This document shows, in pieces, positions 18,238-27,000 of a stretch of 64,000 nt of DNA. Both the position numbers and the translations under genes were made by a program. The notes below the pieces were generated by a model. It saw only the letters and a list, made by a program, of their open reading frames with translations. It was not told where the DNA came from and searched no databases. The first letter of the stretch is position 1; the number at the start of each line of letters is the position of its first letter. Source of the DNA: Candidatus Halobonum tyrrellensis G22 (GTDB lineage Archaea > Halobacteriota > Halobacteria > Halobacteriales > Haloferacaceae); assembly GCF_000495475.1 (NCBI RefSeq), contig NZ_ASGZ01000068.1:1-64000 (forward strand), in the 5' to 3' direction.

Positions 18238-19572
18238 ATGGGGTTGTTCGAACGGGACACGGAGATCTACCGGGACCGGGACGCGCTCCGGGAGGACTAC
18301 CAGCCGGCGGAGTTGGTCGGGCGCGACGAGGAGTTGCGGACGTACCGGGCGGCGCTCCAGCCGGTGATCAACGGCGAGCAACCGAACAACATCTTCCTCT
18401 ACGGCAAGACGGGGGTGGGGAAGACCGCGGCCACGCGCTATCTGCTCGAACACCTGAAGGACGACGCCGCGGAGTACGACGACATCGAACTCACCGTCGT
18501 CTTCCTCAACTGCGACGGGCTGACCTCGTCGTATCAGATCGCGACGCGACTGGTCAACGAGTTCCGGGGGGAGGCCGACCAGATCAGCACCACGGGCTAC
18601 CCACGCGCGAGCGTCTACGAGATGCTGTGGGACGAACTCGACGCGTGTGCGGGGACGGTGCTGGTCGTCCTCGACGAGGTTGACCACGTGGAGGACGACT
18701 CGATCCTCTATCAACTCCCGCGCGCCCGCGCGAACCAGAATCTCGGCGACGCGAAGGTGGGGATCGTCGGCATCTCGAACGACTTCTCGTTCCGCGACGA
18801 CCTCTCGCCGAAGGTGCGGAGCTCGCTGTGTGAACAGGAGATCCACTTCCCGGCGTACGACGCGACCGACCTCCAGAAGATCCTCGAACAGCGCGTCGAG
18901 GTGGCGTTCCACGAGGACGTCCTCGAACCCGGGGTGATCCCGCTGTGTGCGGCGTACGGCGCGAAGGACGCGGGCGACGCCCGGCAGTCGATCGACCTGC
19001 TGATGAAGGCGGGCGACCTGGCCCGGGACGACGACACCGACGTGGTGACCGAGGACCACGTCGACGGCGGTCGGCGGGCGCTCGAACGCGGCCGGATCAA
19101 GGAGGGGATCACCGGGCTGACCCAACACGGTCACCTCGTGTTGTACGCGCTGCTCACGCTCGAACTCGAGGGGGACGCGCCGATCCGCTCTCGGGACGTC
19201 CGCCCGCGGTACACCCGCTTCGCCGAGATGGCCGACCGCGACCCGCTGGTGCCGCGCCGGATGCGCGACCACCTCTCGGAACTCGCCATGCTCGGCATCA
19301 TCTCGGTCACCGAACGGAACGAGGGCCGCCGCGGCGGCACCTACCGCGAGTACGCCCTCGACATGGACGTCGACCTGATCCTCGACGCGATGGAAGACAC
19401 CGTCCGCGACGTCGGCGTCCACGGCTCCGTCCAGGACTTCCTCATCCGCGGCGACGCGCCCGACGACAACGGGGCGGGTCAGCACGGCGGTTCCAAGGGG
19501 TTCGACGCCGACCGGTCGGACTCGGCGTCCGACGACGACGGCGGCCGCGACCTCACGAACTTCGGCGACTGA
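18238..19572 (+). CDS. orc1: Orc1/Cdc6 replication initiator
   Basis: This is a 444-residue AAA+ protein from ATG 18238. The N-terminal PAELVGRDEELRTY box leads to Walker A GKTGVGKT (about residues 56-63). Walker B is VLVVLDEVDH (about 141-150), sensor 1 lies in GIVGISNDFSF, and sensor 2 in AKDAGDARQSIDLL. A C-terminal winged helix follows (about 310-400; RRMRDHLSELAMLGII). The end is an Asp/Ser-rich tail. It binds origin repeats, promotes melting and loads MCM. Its neighbours are origin repeats on both sides (17563-18184 and 19718-19962), so it very probably serves this origin. The composition matches that of the chromosome. Confidence 0.95.
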   Translation: MGLFERDTEIYRDRDALREDYQPAELVGRDEELRTYRAALQPVINGEQPNNIFLYGKTGVGKTAATRYLLEHLKDDAAEYDDIELTVVFLNCDGLTSSYQIATRLVNEFRGEADQISTTGYPRASVYEMLWDELDACAGTVLVVLDEVDHVEDDSILYQLPRARANQNLGDAKVGIVGISNDFSFRDDLSPKVRSSLCEQEIHFPAYDATDLQKILEQRVEVAFHEDVLEPGVIPLCAAYGAKDAGDARQSIDLLMKAGDLARDDDTDVVTEDHVDGGRRALERGRIKEGITGLTQHGHLVLYALLTLELEGDAPIRSRDVRPRYTRFAEMADRDPLVPRRMRDHLSELAMLGIISVTERNEGRRGGTYREYALDMDVDLILDAMEDTVRDVGVHGSVQDFLIRGDAPDDNGAGQHGGSKGFDADRSDSASDDDGGRDLTNFGD

Positions 19573-19717
19573 GTTCGGCGACTGAGTTCGGCGGCCGCCC
19601 CTCGGCGACCACCCTCACCGACCGTCTCCCGGCGACCGATTCCCGGCGACCGATCCCCAGCGTTTCTCCGGACACGGTGGTGTCGACCGACCCGGTCACC
19701 GGGGGTCGGTCGCCCCG

Positions 19718-19737
19718 ACCCCACCGTGTCCGCTGTT
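19718..19737 (-). repeat. ORB-like origin repeat 7
   Basis: The minus strand reads AACAGCGGACACGGTGGGGT, a full match to the consensus. Confidence 0.75.
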
Positions 19738-19843
19738 CGTGGGCGATCCGGGCCGAGAACGGGTGGGTTACTCCACATCTGCTTACTCGGTACTGACTGC
19801 TCTACCTTGTTTCGTACCGAATACGGCCGAACGAGACCGAAAC

Positions 19844-19863
19844 ACACCACTGTGTCCGCTGTT
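19844..19863 (-). repeat. ORB-like origin repeat 8
   Basis: The minus strand reads AACAGCGGACACAGTGGTGT. It forms an inverted pair with the copy at 19885, about 21 bases away. Confidence 0.75.
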
Positions 19864-19884
19864 CTCCCGCGTCGACTCCCGAAG

Positions 19885-19904
19885 AACAGCGGACATCGTG
19901 GTGT
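19885..19904 (+). repeat. ORB-like origin repeat 9
   Basis: This reads AACAGCGGACATCGTGGTGT, identical to the copy at 17809. Confidence 0.75.
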
Positions 19905-19942
19905 GTCGGGCCGGCGGACGCGCCGGGTGGACGGCCGTGACG

Positions 19943-19962
19943 ACCCCACCGCGTCCGCTGTT
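19943..19962 (-). repeat. ORB-like origin repeat 10
   Basis: The minus strand reads AACAGCGGACGCGGTGGGGT. It is the outermost right copy. Confidence 0.75.
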
Positions 19963-20078
19963 CTCCCGGTCGGGTCACCGTAATCGGAACCGACCGCGGC
20001 GAGTCGGACCCGCCCGGTTCCGGTCGGCGCTCGCGACCGTCGAAACGCCTTACCCCCGCACGGCCGAACGGTCACCGG

Positions 20079-21524
20079 ATGCCAGTCGAGGTCACCCGTC
20101 GGGCAGCCCTCCTGAGTCTCGCATCGGGCGTCGTCGTCGGGCGCACGTCGGCGACCGGGCCGAACCGGTCCGCCGACCCGGTTCGCACACCCGAACCGAC
20201 CCGAACGACCCGCGGGGTCGACGCGACCGACGACCCCGCGGTCACGCTGGCGACGCGGAACCTCTACCTCGGCGCCGACCTGTTCCGCCTGTTCGCCGAA
20301 CGGGAGGGGTCCCCGGCGGCGGTGATCGGGTCGCTCCTCCGGCAGGTCGACGCGAGCGCGGTCGAACGGCGGATGGACGCCATCGCGGGCACGCTCGCGT
20401 CGACGCGGCCGGACGTCGTCGGCGTTCAGGAGGCGGCGCTGATCCGGACGGACGAGTCGAGCGACGGGCGGGACGTGGACGACCCGGACGCGACCACGGT
20501 CCGGTACGACTTCCTCGAACTCCTGCGCGAGGGCCTCTCCGCGCGCGGCGCCGCCTACGACGTGGCGGTCGTCTCCGAGACCACCGACGCGGAGTTCCCC
20601 GCGCTCGTCGACGACGAACGGGTCGACGTTCGGCTGACCGACCGCGACGCGGTGCTCGTCCGTCGAGGGGTGACCGAGGTTACCGACACACGGACGGCGA
20701 CGTTCGACACCGCGCTCACCGTCCCCGTCGGCGACGGGTTCACGCTCACGCGGGGGTACGCCGCGGTCGACTTGCGCGTCCGCGGGCGCGACCTCACCGC
20801 CGCGAGCACGCACCTCGAACCCGCCGACCCGGCGGTGCGGACCGCGCAGGCGCGGCAGCTCCGGTCGGCGGTGTCGTCGTCGCCCGCGGCGGTGCTCGGC
20901 GACCTGAACGACGGCCCGGCCGACCCGACGCAGGGGACGGACCCGGGCGCCTACGAGGTGCTGGCGGAGGCGTTCGACGACGCGCACGCCGCGAGCCGTC
21001 CGGACGGTGCCGTCGAACCGACCTGTTGTTTCCCGCCGTCGCTCCGGGACGGCGACCCGGAGACGGCGCTCACCGGACGGTACGACGTGGTGCTCTCGCG
21101 GGGACTCCGCCCGACCGCGGCGCGGCGGGTCGGCGTCGACCCCGACGCCAGAGTCGACGCGGACGGCGACCTGCTGTGGCCGTCGGACCACGCGGGCGTC
21201 GTCGCGTCGTTCGACCCCGCGGGGACCGGCGGCTCGACGGCCGCTCCCGGTCCGACGGCGACGACCGGGACGACAGCGACCAACGGGACGACCACGTCCG
21301 CGGCGCCCACAGCCGCCACACCGCCCGCCGACACCGCGTCGCCCGCCGCGACCGCCGCGCCGTCGACGCGGGGGACGACGGACGCCGAGCCGTCGACCGG
21401 GACGGCGTCTACTGGGACGGCGTCGACCGGAACGGCCGCTCCCGGGTTCGGGGCGCTCGCGGCGGTCGCCGGCGCACTCGCTGCCGGCGCGGGGCTGGCC
21501 TGGCGGTCCAACGACCCGGAGTGA
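20079..21524 (+). CDS. Tat-exported endonuclease/exonuclease/phosphatase-fold protein with PGF-CTERM tail
   Basis: This is a 481-residue protein from ATG 20079. The N-terminus has twin arginines (TRRAALLSLASGVVVG, residues 6-21). The EEP fold is marked by LATRNLYLGADL, the metal Glu in VVGVQEA (about 126), LTAASTHLEP (about 247), GDLNDGPAD (about 275) and the terminal SDHAGVV (about 370). A Thr/Ala/Pro-rich stalk (about 385-455) leads to APGFGALAAVAGALAAGAG plus charged residues, the PGF-CTERM archaeosortase signal. The protein is therefore exported folded and lipid-anchored on the surface. It probably hydrolyses phosphodiesters; the substrate (extracellular DNA, phospholipid or other) is unknown. 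Confidence 0.88.
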   Translation: MPVEVTRRAALLSLASGVVVGRTSATGPNRSADPVRTPEPTRTTRGVDATDDPAVTLATRNLYLGADLFRLFAEREGSPAAVIGSLLRQVDASAVERRMDAIAGTLASTRPDVVGVQEAALIRTDESSDGRDVDDPDATTVRYDFLELLREGLSARGAAYDVAVVSETTDAEFPALVDDERVDVRLTDRDAVLVRRGVTEVTDTRTATFDTALTVPVGDGFTLTRGYAAVDLRVRGRDLTAASTHLEPADPAVRTAQARQLRSAVSSSPAAVLGDLNDGPADPTQGTDPGAYEVLAEAFDDAHAASRPDGAVEPTCCFPPSLRDGDPETALTGRYDVVLSRGLRPTAARRVGVDPDARVDADGDLLWPSDHAGVVASFDPAGTGGSTAAPGPTATTGTTATNGTTTSAAPTAATPPADTASPAATAAPSTRGTTDAEPSTGTASTGTASTGTAAPGFGALAAVAGALAAGAGLAWRSNDPE

Positions 21525-21533
21525 CGGGCCGGC

Positions 21534-21824
21534 TCAGGCGCGCGTGACGACGATCTGCCCGTCGGACGTGAGCGTGACGGAGCAGCCGGCGTAGGTGAAG
21601 TCGACCCGGCCCGGCCCGCGGTTGTCGCCGGAGAGCGCGGGGGTGAACAGTTCGGCGAGCGCGTCGCTGTCGATCGAGGCGTCGAGCGGTTCGAGCGACT
21701 CGGTTCGCTCGTCGCGGAGCTGTGCGACGCTGGTCACGATCGTCGTGACGACGGAGTCGGGTTCGGTCGGGTCGCAAGACGACAGCAGCCTGTCTTTCCC
21801 TTCGGGTGCGGACTGTCGTCTCAT
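21534..21824 (-). CDS. HalOD1-type output domain protein
   Basis: This is a 96-residue protein from ATG 21822-21824. The pattern VVTTIVTSVAQLRD, LDASIDSDALAELF and VDFTYAGCSVTLTSDGQIVV matches the haloarchaeal output domain HalOD1, found alone or as the effector of response regulators. The role is presumably signal output by protein interaction. It is transcribed away from the TATATATATT element at 21853-21863, and converges on the EEP gene with a 9-base gap. Confidence 0.85.
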   Translation of the reverse strand: MRRQSAPEGKDRLLSSCDPTEPDSVVTTIVTSVAQLRDERTESLEPLDASIDSDALAELFTPALSGDNRGPGRVDFTYAGCSVTLTSDGQIVVTRA

Positions 21825-21852
21825 CGGTGTCGAGGCTTCATATCGGACGGTG

Positions 21853-21863
21853 TATATATATTA
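21853..21863 (-). promoter_or_regulatory. TATA box of the HalOD1 gene
   Basis: An 11-base alternating AT run (minus strand AATATATATA) lies 29-39 bases before the ATG at 21824. This is the expected TATA spacing for a leaderless or short-leader mRNA. Confidence 0.65.
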
Positions 21864-21984
21864 TGAATGGGGCAGGATACCACACCTCGAACCCGGGTAG
21901 CCGGTGGCTCACCCGGGAGAGGGACGGCGATCGGGGCGGGGCCGGCGTCGGCCGGCCCGCGTATCCGCTCGCGTCCCGGGCGCG

Positions 21985-22260
21985 TTATACCAGGCCCTCC
22001 GCGTTGAGACGGCGCCAGACGCGCTCACCGCGCTCGGTGATCCCGTAGACGCGCCCCTTGCGCTGCTCTTCCGAGACGAGTAGTTCGACCATCTCCTGTT
22101 CGCGGAGGTCCGAGAGGCTCCGGGAGACGTGTGTGATCGCGATCCCCGTGTCGGTCGCTAGCTGCGACGGGGTCGCCGGCCCTTCGAACAGTCGCTCGAG
22201 CACCCGCAGTCGGTAATCGGACCGAAGTACGAAGCTGAGCGTGTCCCAATCGTCATCCAT
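21985..22260 (-). CDS. Winged-helix transcription regulator
   Basis: This is a 91-residue protein from ATG 22258-22260. Longer upstream starts are possible, but the domain begins here. The sequence DYRLRVLERLFEGPATPSQL is the first helices, LATDTGIAITHVSRSLSDLREQ the recognition helix region, and GRVYGITERGERVWRRLNAEG the wing and last helix. It is a compact MarR/ArsR-like HTH typical of haloarchaea. The divergent region with perfect palindromes at 22458-22501 is the likely operator area. Targets are not known; the divergent DUF7344-type gene is a candidate. Confidence 0.85.
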   Translation of the reverse strand: MDDDWDTLSFVLRSDYRLRVLERLFEGPATPSQLATDTGIAITHVSRSLSDLREQEMVELLVSEEQRKGRVYGITERGERVWRRLNAEGLV

Positions 22261-22457
22261 GTGTATGTGAGTTGCCGGCAGATGGTACCGAACGGTGATA
22301 AGAAGGGTAGATCGTGTACGCCCTGTTTCAGGCGATATGAGGTACTTAACGAGCGAATACACCGTATTATGCCGAGTAGTCACCGGTTCCACGCTTCCGA
22401 GGACGCGACCGACCGTTCTGTCCTCTCCCATCCGACTCGAACCCGGGAACACTCTCC

Positions 22458-22469
22458 CTTATCGATAAG
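22458..22469. promoter_or_regulatory. Perfect 12-base palindrome CTTATCGATAAG
   Basis: A self-complementary sequence between two divergent regulator genes, about 200 bases from each. It is a candidate operator. Confidence 0.45.
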
Positions 22470-22473
22470 TAGT

Positions 22474-22485
22474 GAGTAATTACTC
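22474..22485. promoter_or_regulatory. Perfect 12-base palindrome GAGTAATTACTC
   Basis: It starts four bases after the previous palindrome and shares TACTCGG with an inverted CCGAGTA at 22495-22501. This clustering of dyads suggests a dimer-binding site. Confidence 0.5.
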
Positions 22486-22674
22486 GGCCCGTCACCGAGT
22501 AGGGACCCGACTACTCCCGGATTCGAGGCGGTTACATTCGAGATAACTCCCGTCGGATCGAGTACATAAATTACCGTCTACTTACTGGTTAGTGCCTCAT
22601 TGCCCGGTAGGGGCAGGCCGTACACATCCAGTATAACTATACCATCTGGATGAATGGTACTCGCCAGGGAGCCC

Positions 22675-23352
22675 ATGACAGAAACGAGTCTCAGCACGGC
22701 CGACGACGCTCCGAGCGATTCCACCGCGTCGAACGGGGGGGCGGAGCTGGCCGAGTCCACCGGGCAGGGGGAACTGGACGTAGGTGCCGAGGGGGAACAA
22801 GGCGACGTTAATGCGCCCGAACCGCTCACTACGAACGATATACACTCGCTACTCAAGAACCAACGGCGACGGTACGTCCTCGAGTACCTCCGGGACAACG
22901 ACGAACCCGTCCGCCTGCGTGACGTGGCCGAACAGATCGCCGCCTGGGAGAACGACAAGGAACTCAAGACGATCACGTCGAGCGAGCGCAAGCGCGCGTA
23001 CGTCGGTCTCTACCAGTGCCACCTGCCGAAGATGGACGACGCCGACGTCGTCTCGTTCGACCAGAACCGCGGCGACATCGAGATCGGTCCGAACGCGGAC
23101 CAGCTCATGTCGTACCTCACCGACGACGAGGAGACGGAAGAAACGGACGCGGCCGTCCACTCGTGGGCCGACCGCTACCTCGCGGTCTCCGGCGCGGCAC
23201 TGCTGGTGACGGTCGTCGTCGCGGCCGGGTTCGGCGCGAGCGGCGTCGGGGTGGCACTCGCGGCGCTCACGTCGCTGTCGGTCGGCGCGCTCTCGCTCGC
23301 CGAGAAGCGATCGCTCGCCGCCGACGACGGCGACGACGAGACCGCGGCGTAA
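22675..23352 (+). CDS. DUF7344-type winged-helix membrane regulator
   Basis: This is a 225-residue protein from ATG 22675; ATG 22654 is an alternative start. An acidic N-terminal tail (about 55 residues) precedes NDIHSLLKNQRRRYVLEYLR and LRDVAEQIAAWENDKE. The later YVGLYQCHLPKMDDADVVSFD completes the DUF7344 winged-helix domain (about 58-150). Two hydrophobic segments (about 170-190 and 192-210) give a membrane hairpin, then an acidic end. It has the same architecture as the proteins at 16580 and 55947. It is probably a transcription regulator anchored at the membrane. A GTATAACTATACC box at about 22631 may be its promoter. Confidence 0.85.
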   Translation: MTETSLSTADDAPSDSTASNGGAELAESTGQGELDVGAEGEQGDVNAPEPLTTNDIHSLLKNQRRRYVLEYLRDNDEPVRLRDVAEQIAAWENDKELKTITSSERKRAYVGLYQCHLPKMDDADVVSFDQNRGDIEIGPNADQLMSYLTDDEETEETDAAVHSWADRYLAVSGAALLVTVVVAAGFGASGVGVALAALTSLSVGALSLAEKRSLAADDGDDETAA

Positions 23353-24015
23353 CGACGCGACACACCCGCCGGGCCTCGGGGACGTGACCCCGTTTTCGGT
23401 CTTTTTCCACCGCCGACGAGCCGCGGCGCCGCTCGTCGTCGACTCGCCGCCGTCGCTTTCGTCTCCCCAACCAGCCGACGGCTTCCCCGGCGGACCCCGT
23501 CGGGGGTGGACGCGCGGAACCGTCCCGCCGGCTGACTCCCGGGAGTTCGAGACCGTGGTCCACCGTTCATCGGGCCTCCCGCGGCCGGAACCCCGCGGAC
23601 GGCACCGGCACGCCTGACGGTCTCGACACGCCGGTCGCCTCCGGTCGAGGCGCTTCGGCGCGGGGGGACAGCCGGAACGTATATGAGCCTCGGTTACGAT
23701 ATACCACTCACGCGGGGTTACCCGCGGTTCACCGAACCTCGATCGTGTGGCAACGTGGGAACGCCGCGCCGGCCGCGCCGGCGCCCGTTCCCGTTCGGTG
23801 CCTTCTGGCGTCGCCCGACCACAGAGCCGCGCCTCCGTTCGGGCGACGCCGACTCCGGCGAACGACGAGCGGCGGCACTGTCTCGACGGGTCGACGACTC
23901 GGAGGGACGACGCGTCCGATCGGTCGGGTAGCCGCTCGGCTCGGCGAGTGGTCTCGATAAAAAGGAACGGCGTAGGGTCGACTGCGGTTCGCGGTCGGAC
24001 CGACCGGCGTTCGGC
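23353..24015. other. Intergenic stretch, 663 bases, no gene
   Basis: Apart from the T-tracts above I see no gene, repeat or clear promoter. The frames that stay open are Arg/Pro-rich and look like GC artefacts. The segment separates convergent transcription units. Confidence 0.5.
23391..23407 (+). terminator. T-rich terminator after the DUF7344-type gene
   Basis: The plus strand has GTTTTC then CTTTTTCC about 40 bases past the stop. Oligo-T tracts act as archaeal terminators; they are rare in this GC-rich DNA. Confidence 0.4.
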
Positions 24016-27000
24016 CTACTCGCTCCCCTCCCGGCGCACGCCGAGTGCGACCCCGGCGAGCGCCACGAGCGCTGCGAGTAGCGCGGTGACCGGGCCGAAC
24101 CCGGGCGTCGTGGTCTCGGTCACGCCGGCGGTCGCCGTCTGGCCGGCGCCGGCCCCTTCGCCGACGCTGAGACTCACCGTCTCGTCGTCGACCTGCGCGG
24201 TGTACGTCCCGGCCGCGTCGATGGTCTGGACGAAACTGACCGAGACCGTCTCCCCGCCGGGCACCTCGACCGTCCGCTGGTTGACGACTTCGCCGAACAG
24301 TTCGAGTTCGACCGTGTAACTCCCCGCCTCGTCGCCCGCGTTCTCGACGGTGGCGGTGAGTTCGACCGGCTGACCGGTTCCGACGGTCGTCCGGTTGGCT
24401 TCGAGCGCGGTGACGCTGATGTCGGCCGGCGCGGGCGTCGCAGTCGGCGTGTCCGTGGGCGTCTCGGTCGGCGTGTCCTCGTCGTCGTCGTCGTCGCCGC
24501 CGCCTCCGCCGCCCGCGTTGCTGCCGCCGTCGTCACCATTGTCACCGCCGCCTCCGCCTCCACCGCCTCCACCGCCACCGCCACCGCCGCCACCGCCTCC
24601 ACCGCCACCGCCGCCACCGCCGCCACCGCCTCCGCCGCCACCGCTACTGGCGGCCGCCACGGTCACGTTGTAGGTGGTGGTGTCGGTGTTGTTCTCGTCG
24701 TCGGTGACGCTGAGTTCGACCGTGAACTCGCCGTCGTCGTCGTAGGTGTGGGTCACCGACTCGCCGGTGGCCGTCCCGCCGTCGCCGAACGCCCACTCGT
24801 AGCTCTCGATCGTCCCGTCGTCGCTGGAGTTGGCCGCCGAGAACTCGATCTCTTCGCCGGCGGTCGCGTTCGCGGGCGCGTCGATGATCGCCAGCGGCTG
24901 ACCCTCGTCGGTCCCGACGACCTCGACGGTCGCGAGCGCGTCGGCGGTCGAGCCGTTGGCGTCGACCACCGTCACGACGACCGTCGCGTCGCCCGCTTCG
25001 GTGAACGTGTAGTCGACCGTCGGCTCGCTCGTGGTCCGGTCGACCGTGAGGTCGCCGTCGAAGTCCCAGCGGTACTCGGCGACGCCGTCCTCGTCGGACG
25101 ACCCGCTGGCGTTGAGCGTGACCTCCTCGTCGACGGTCGCGTTCGCGGGCGCCTCCAGGACGGCCGTCGGCGGCGTCGCGTTGGCGTCGGCGGGCGCCAC
25201 GTCGACGGTCGTCGTGACCGTATCGGCGTTGTTCGCGGCGTCCGTGACGGTGAGTTCGACCGTGTAGTTGCCGGGGTCGGTGTACGTGTGTTGGACGACC
25301 TCCTCCGAGGCGCCCGAGCCGTCACCGAACGTCCACTCGTAACTGTCGATCCCGACGTTGTCCGCCGACCCGACCGCCGAGAACGTCACGGCGTTGTTCG
25401 CCGTCGCGTTCGTGCGGACGGCGATGTCGGCCGTCGGCGACTCCGCGTCGGTGACCGTCACCGTCCGACTCGTCGACGCGGTCGCCCGGTCCCCGTCGAC
25501 GACGGTGAGCGTCACCGTGACGGTACCGACCGTGGTGAACTCGTGGTCGATCGTCGGCTCCGTGGTGCGGGCGTCGAGCGACCCGTCGCCGTCGAGGTCC
25601 CAGCGGTACTCGACGATGCCGTTCTCGTCGGACGACCCGCTGGCGTTGAGCGTCACCGCCGTCCCCGCGGGGACGGTGTCGTCGACGGTGAACGCCGCGG
25701 TCGGCGGCGTGTCGGCCGCCTCGACGCTGATCGACTGGGTGGTCGAGTTGGCGTTGCCGTCGTCGTCGGTGACGGTGAGTTCGACCGTGTAGTTGCCGGC
25801 GTCGTCGTAGGCGTACTCGACCGTCTCGCCGGTCGCGGTGGCGCCGTTACCGAACTCCCACTCGTAGCTCTCGATCGTCCCGTCGTCGCTGGAGTTGGCC
25901 GCCGAGAACTCGATCTCTTCGCCGGCGGTCGCGTTCGCGGGCGCGTCGATGACCGCGGTCGGCGGCGTCTCGTTCGCCGCGACGCTGATCGACCGGGTGG
26001 TCGAGTTGGCGTTGCCGTCGTCGTCGGTGACGGTGAGTTCGACCGTGTAGTTGCCGGCGTCGTCGTAGGCGTACTCGACCGTCTCGCCGGTCGCGGTGGC
26101 GCCGTCACCGAGCTCCCACTCGTAGCTCTCTATCGTCCCGTTGTCGGTCGACGCCGACCCGGAGAACTCGACGGCGCTCCCGACGGTCGCGTTCGTCGGT
26201 CCGTCGATGACCGCCACCGGCGCGTCGTCGGTCGCGTTCGGCGTGCCGGTGTCGTTCGCCGCGACCGAGATATCGGCGGTGGCGGTGTCGGTGTTGCCGT
26301 CGTCGTCGGTGACGGTGAGTTCGACCGTGTACTCGCCGGCGTCGGCGTAGGCGTACTCGGCCGTCTCGCCCGTGGCGGTGGCGCCGTCACCGAGCTCCCA
26401 CTCGTAGCTCTCGATCGACCCGTCGTCGGTCGACCCGCTCGCGTCGAGCGTGACCTCCTCGCCGGCGGTCGCGTTCGCGGGCGCGTCGATAGCCGCGGTC
26501 GGCCCGTCGTCGGGTGCGGGCTGGCCGTCCGTCGCGTTGCCGAACAGCGTGAAGACGTACACGTTGGTTTCGACCGGGTCCAGCCCGTCGGCCGTGACCG
26601 TGTTCGTCTCGGTGTCGAGCGTCGCGCTCCCGACGCGCTGCCACTCGCCGTCGGCCCGCGAGCCGCCCTCTTGTGACTCCACGTACACGTACTGCCACAG
26701 TTCGAGCGACGACTCCTCGACCCCGGCGACCTCGTCGTCGGAGTAGGACATGCTGAACGTATCGAGCACCGGGTTCTGGATGACCGGCGAGTACTGGAGG
26801 TAGTCGCCGGTGCTAGTCAGATTCGACGACGGGGCGCTCACGGATCTCGTGTCGGTGAACGTCGCGCCGCTGCCGCCGGTGAATCCGAAGTTGGTGTCGT
26901 CGCCGGCGGTCATGTTGATCACCTCGTGGTCGAGCGCGCCGAAGTACCGGTTCCCGGCCCCGGGGAAGTGGTAGTACGCCCAGTCGTTGTCGATGGAGGT

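Larger units (their letters stand above)
19573..20078. other. Replication origin region, right arm
   Basis: A 506-base noncoding region with four ORB-like repeats (19718, 19844, 19885 and 19943) and a half-site CGGACACGGTGGTGT near 19669. No gene is supported. It mirrors the left arm, so repeats bracket the initiator gene. Confidence 0.75.
22261..22674. other. Divergent regulatory region with palindromes
   Basis: This is 414 AT-richer bases between two regulator genes. It contains CTTATCGATAAG (22458-22469), GAGTAATTACTC (22474-22485), a TACTCGG/CCGAGTA inverted repeat (22481-22501) and a GTATAACTATACC box near 22631. No gene is supported. Confidence 0.6.

Noticed and set aside
17809-19904. 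Interpretation of the AACAGCGGAC repeats as transposon inverted ends
   Set aside because: There are ten copies in mixed orientation around an initiator gene, with no transposase and no target duplication; an origin explains them better.
24784-26515. Regularly spaced direct repeats resembling an array
   Set aside because: They are coding repeats of PKD domains with a period of roughly 255-265 bases that translate in frame; there are no CRISPR spacers or cas genes.
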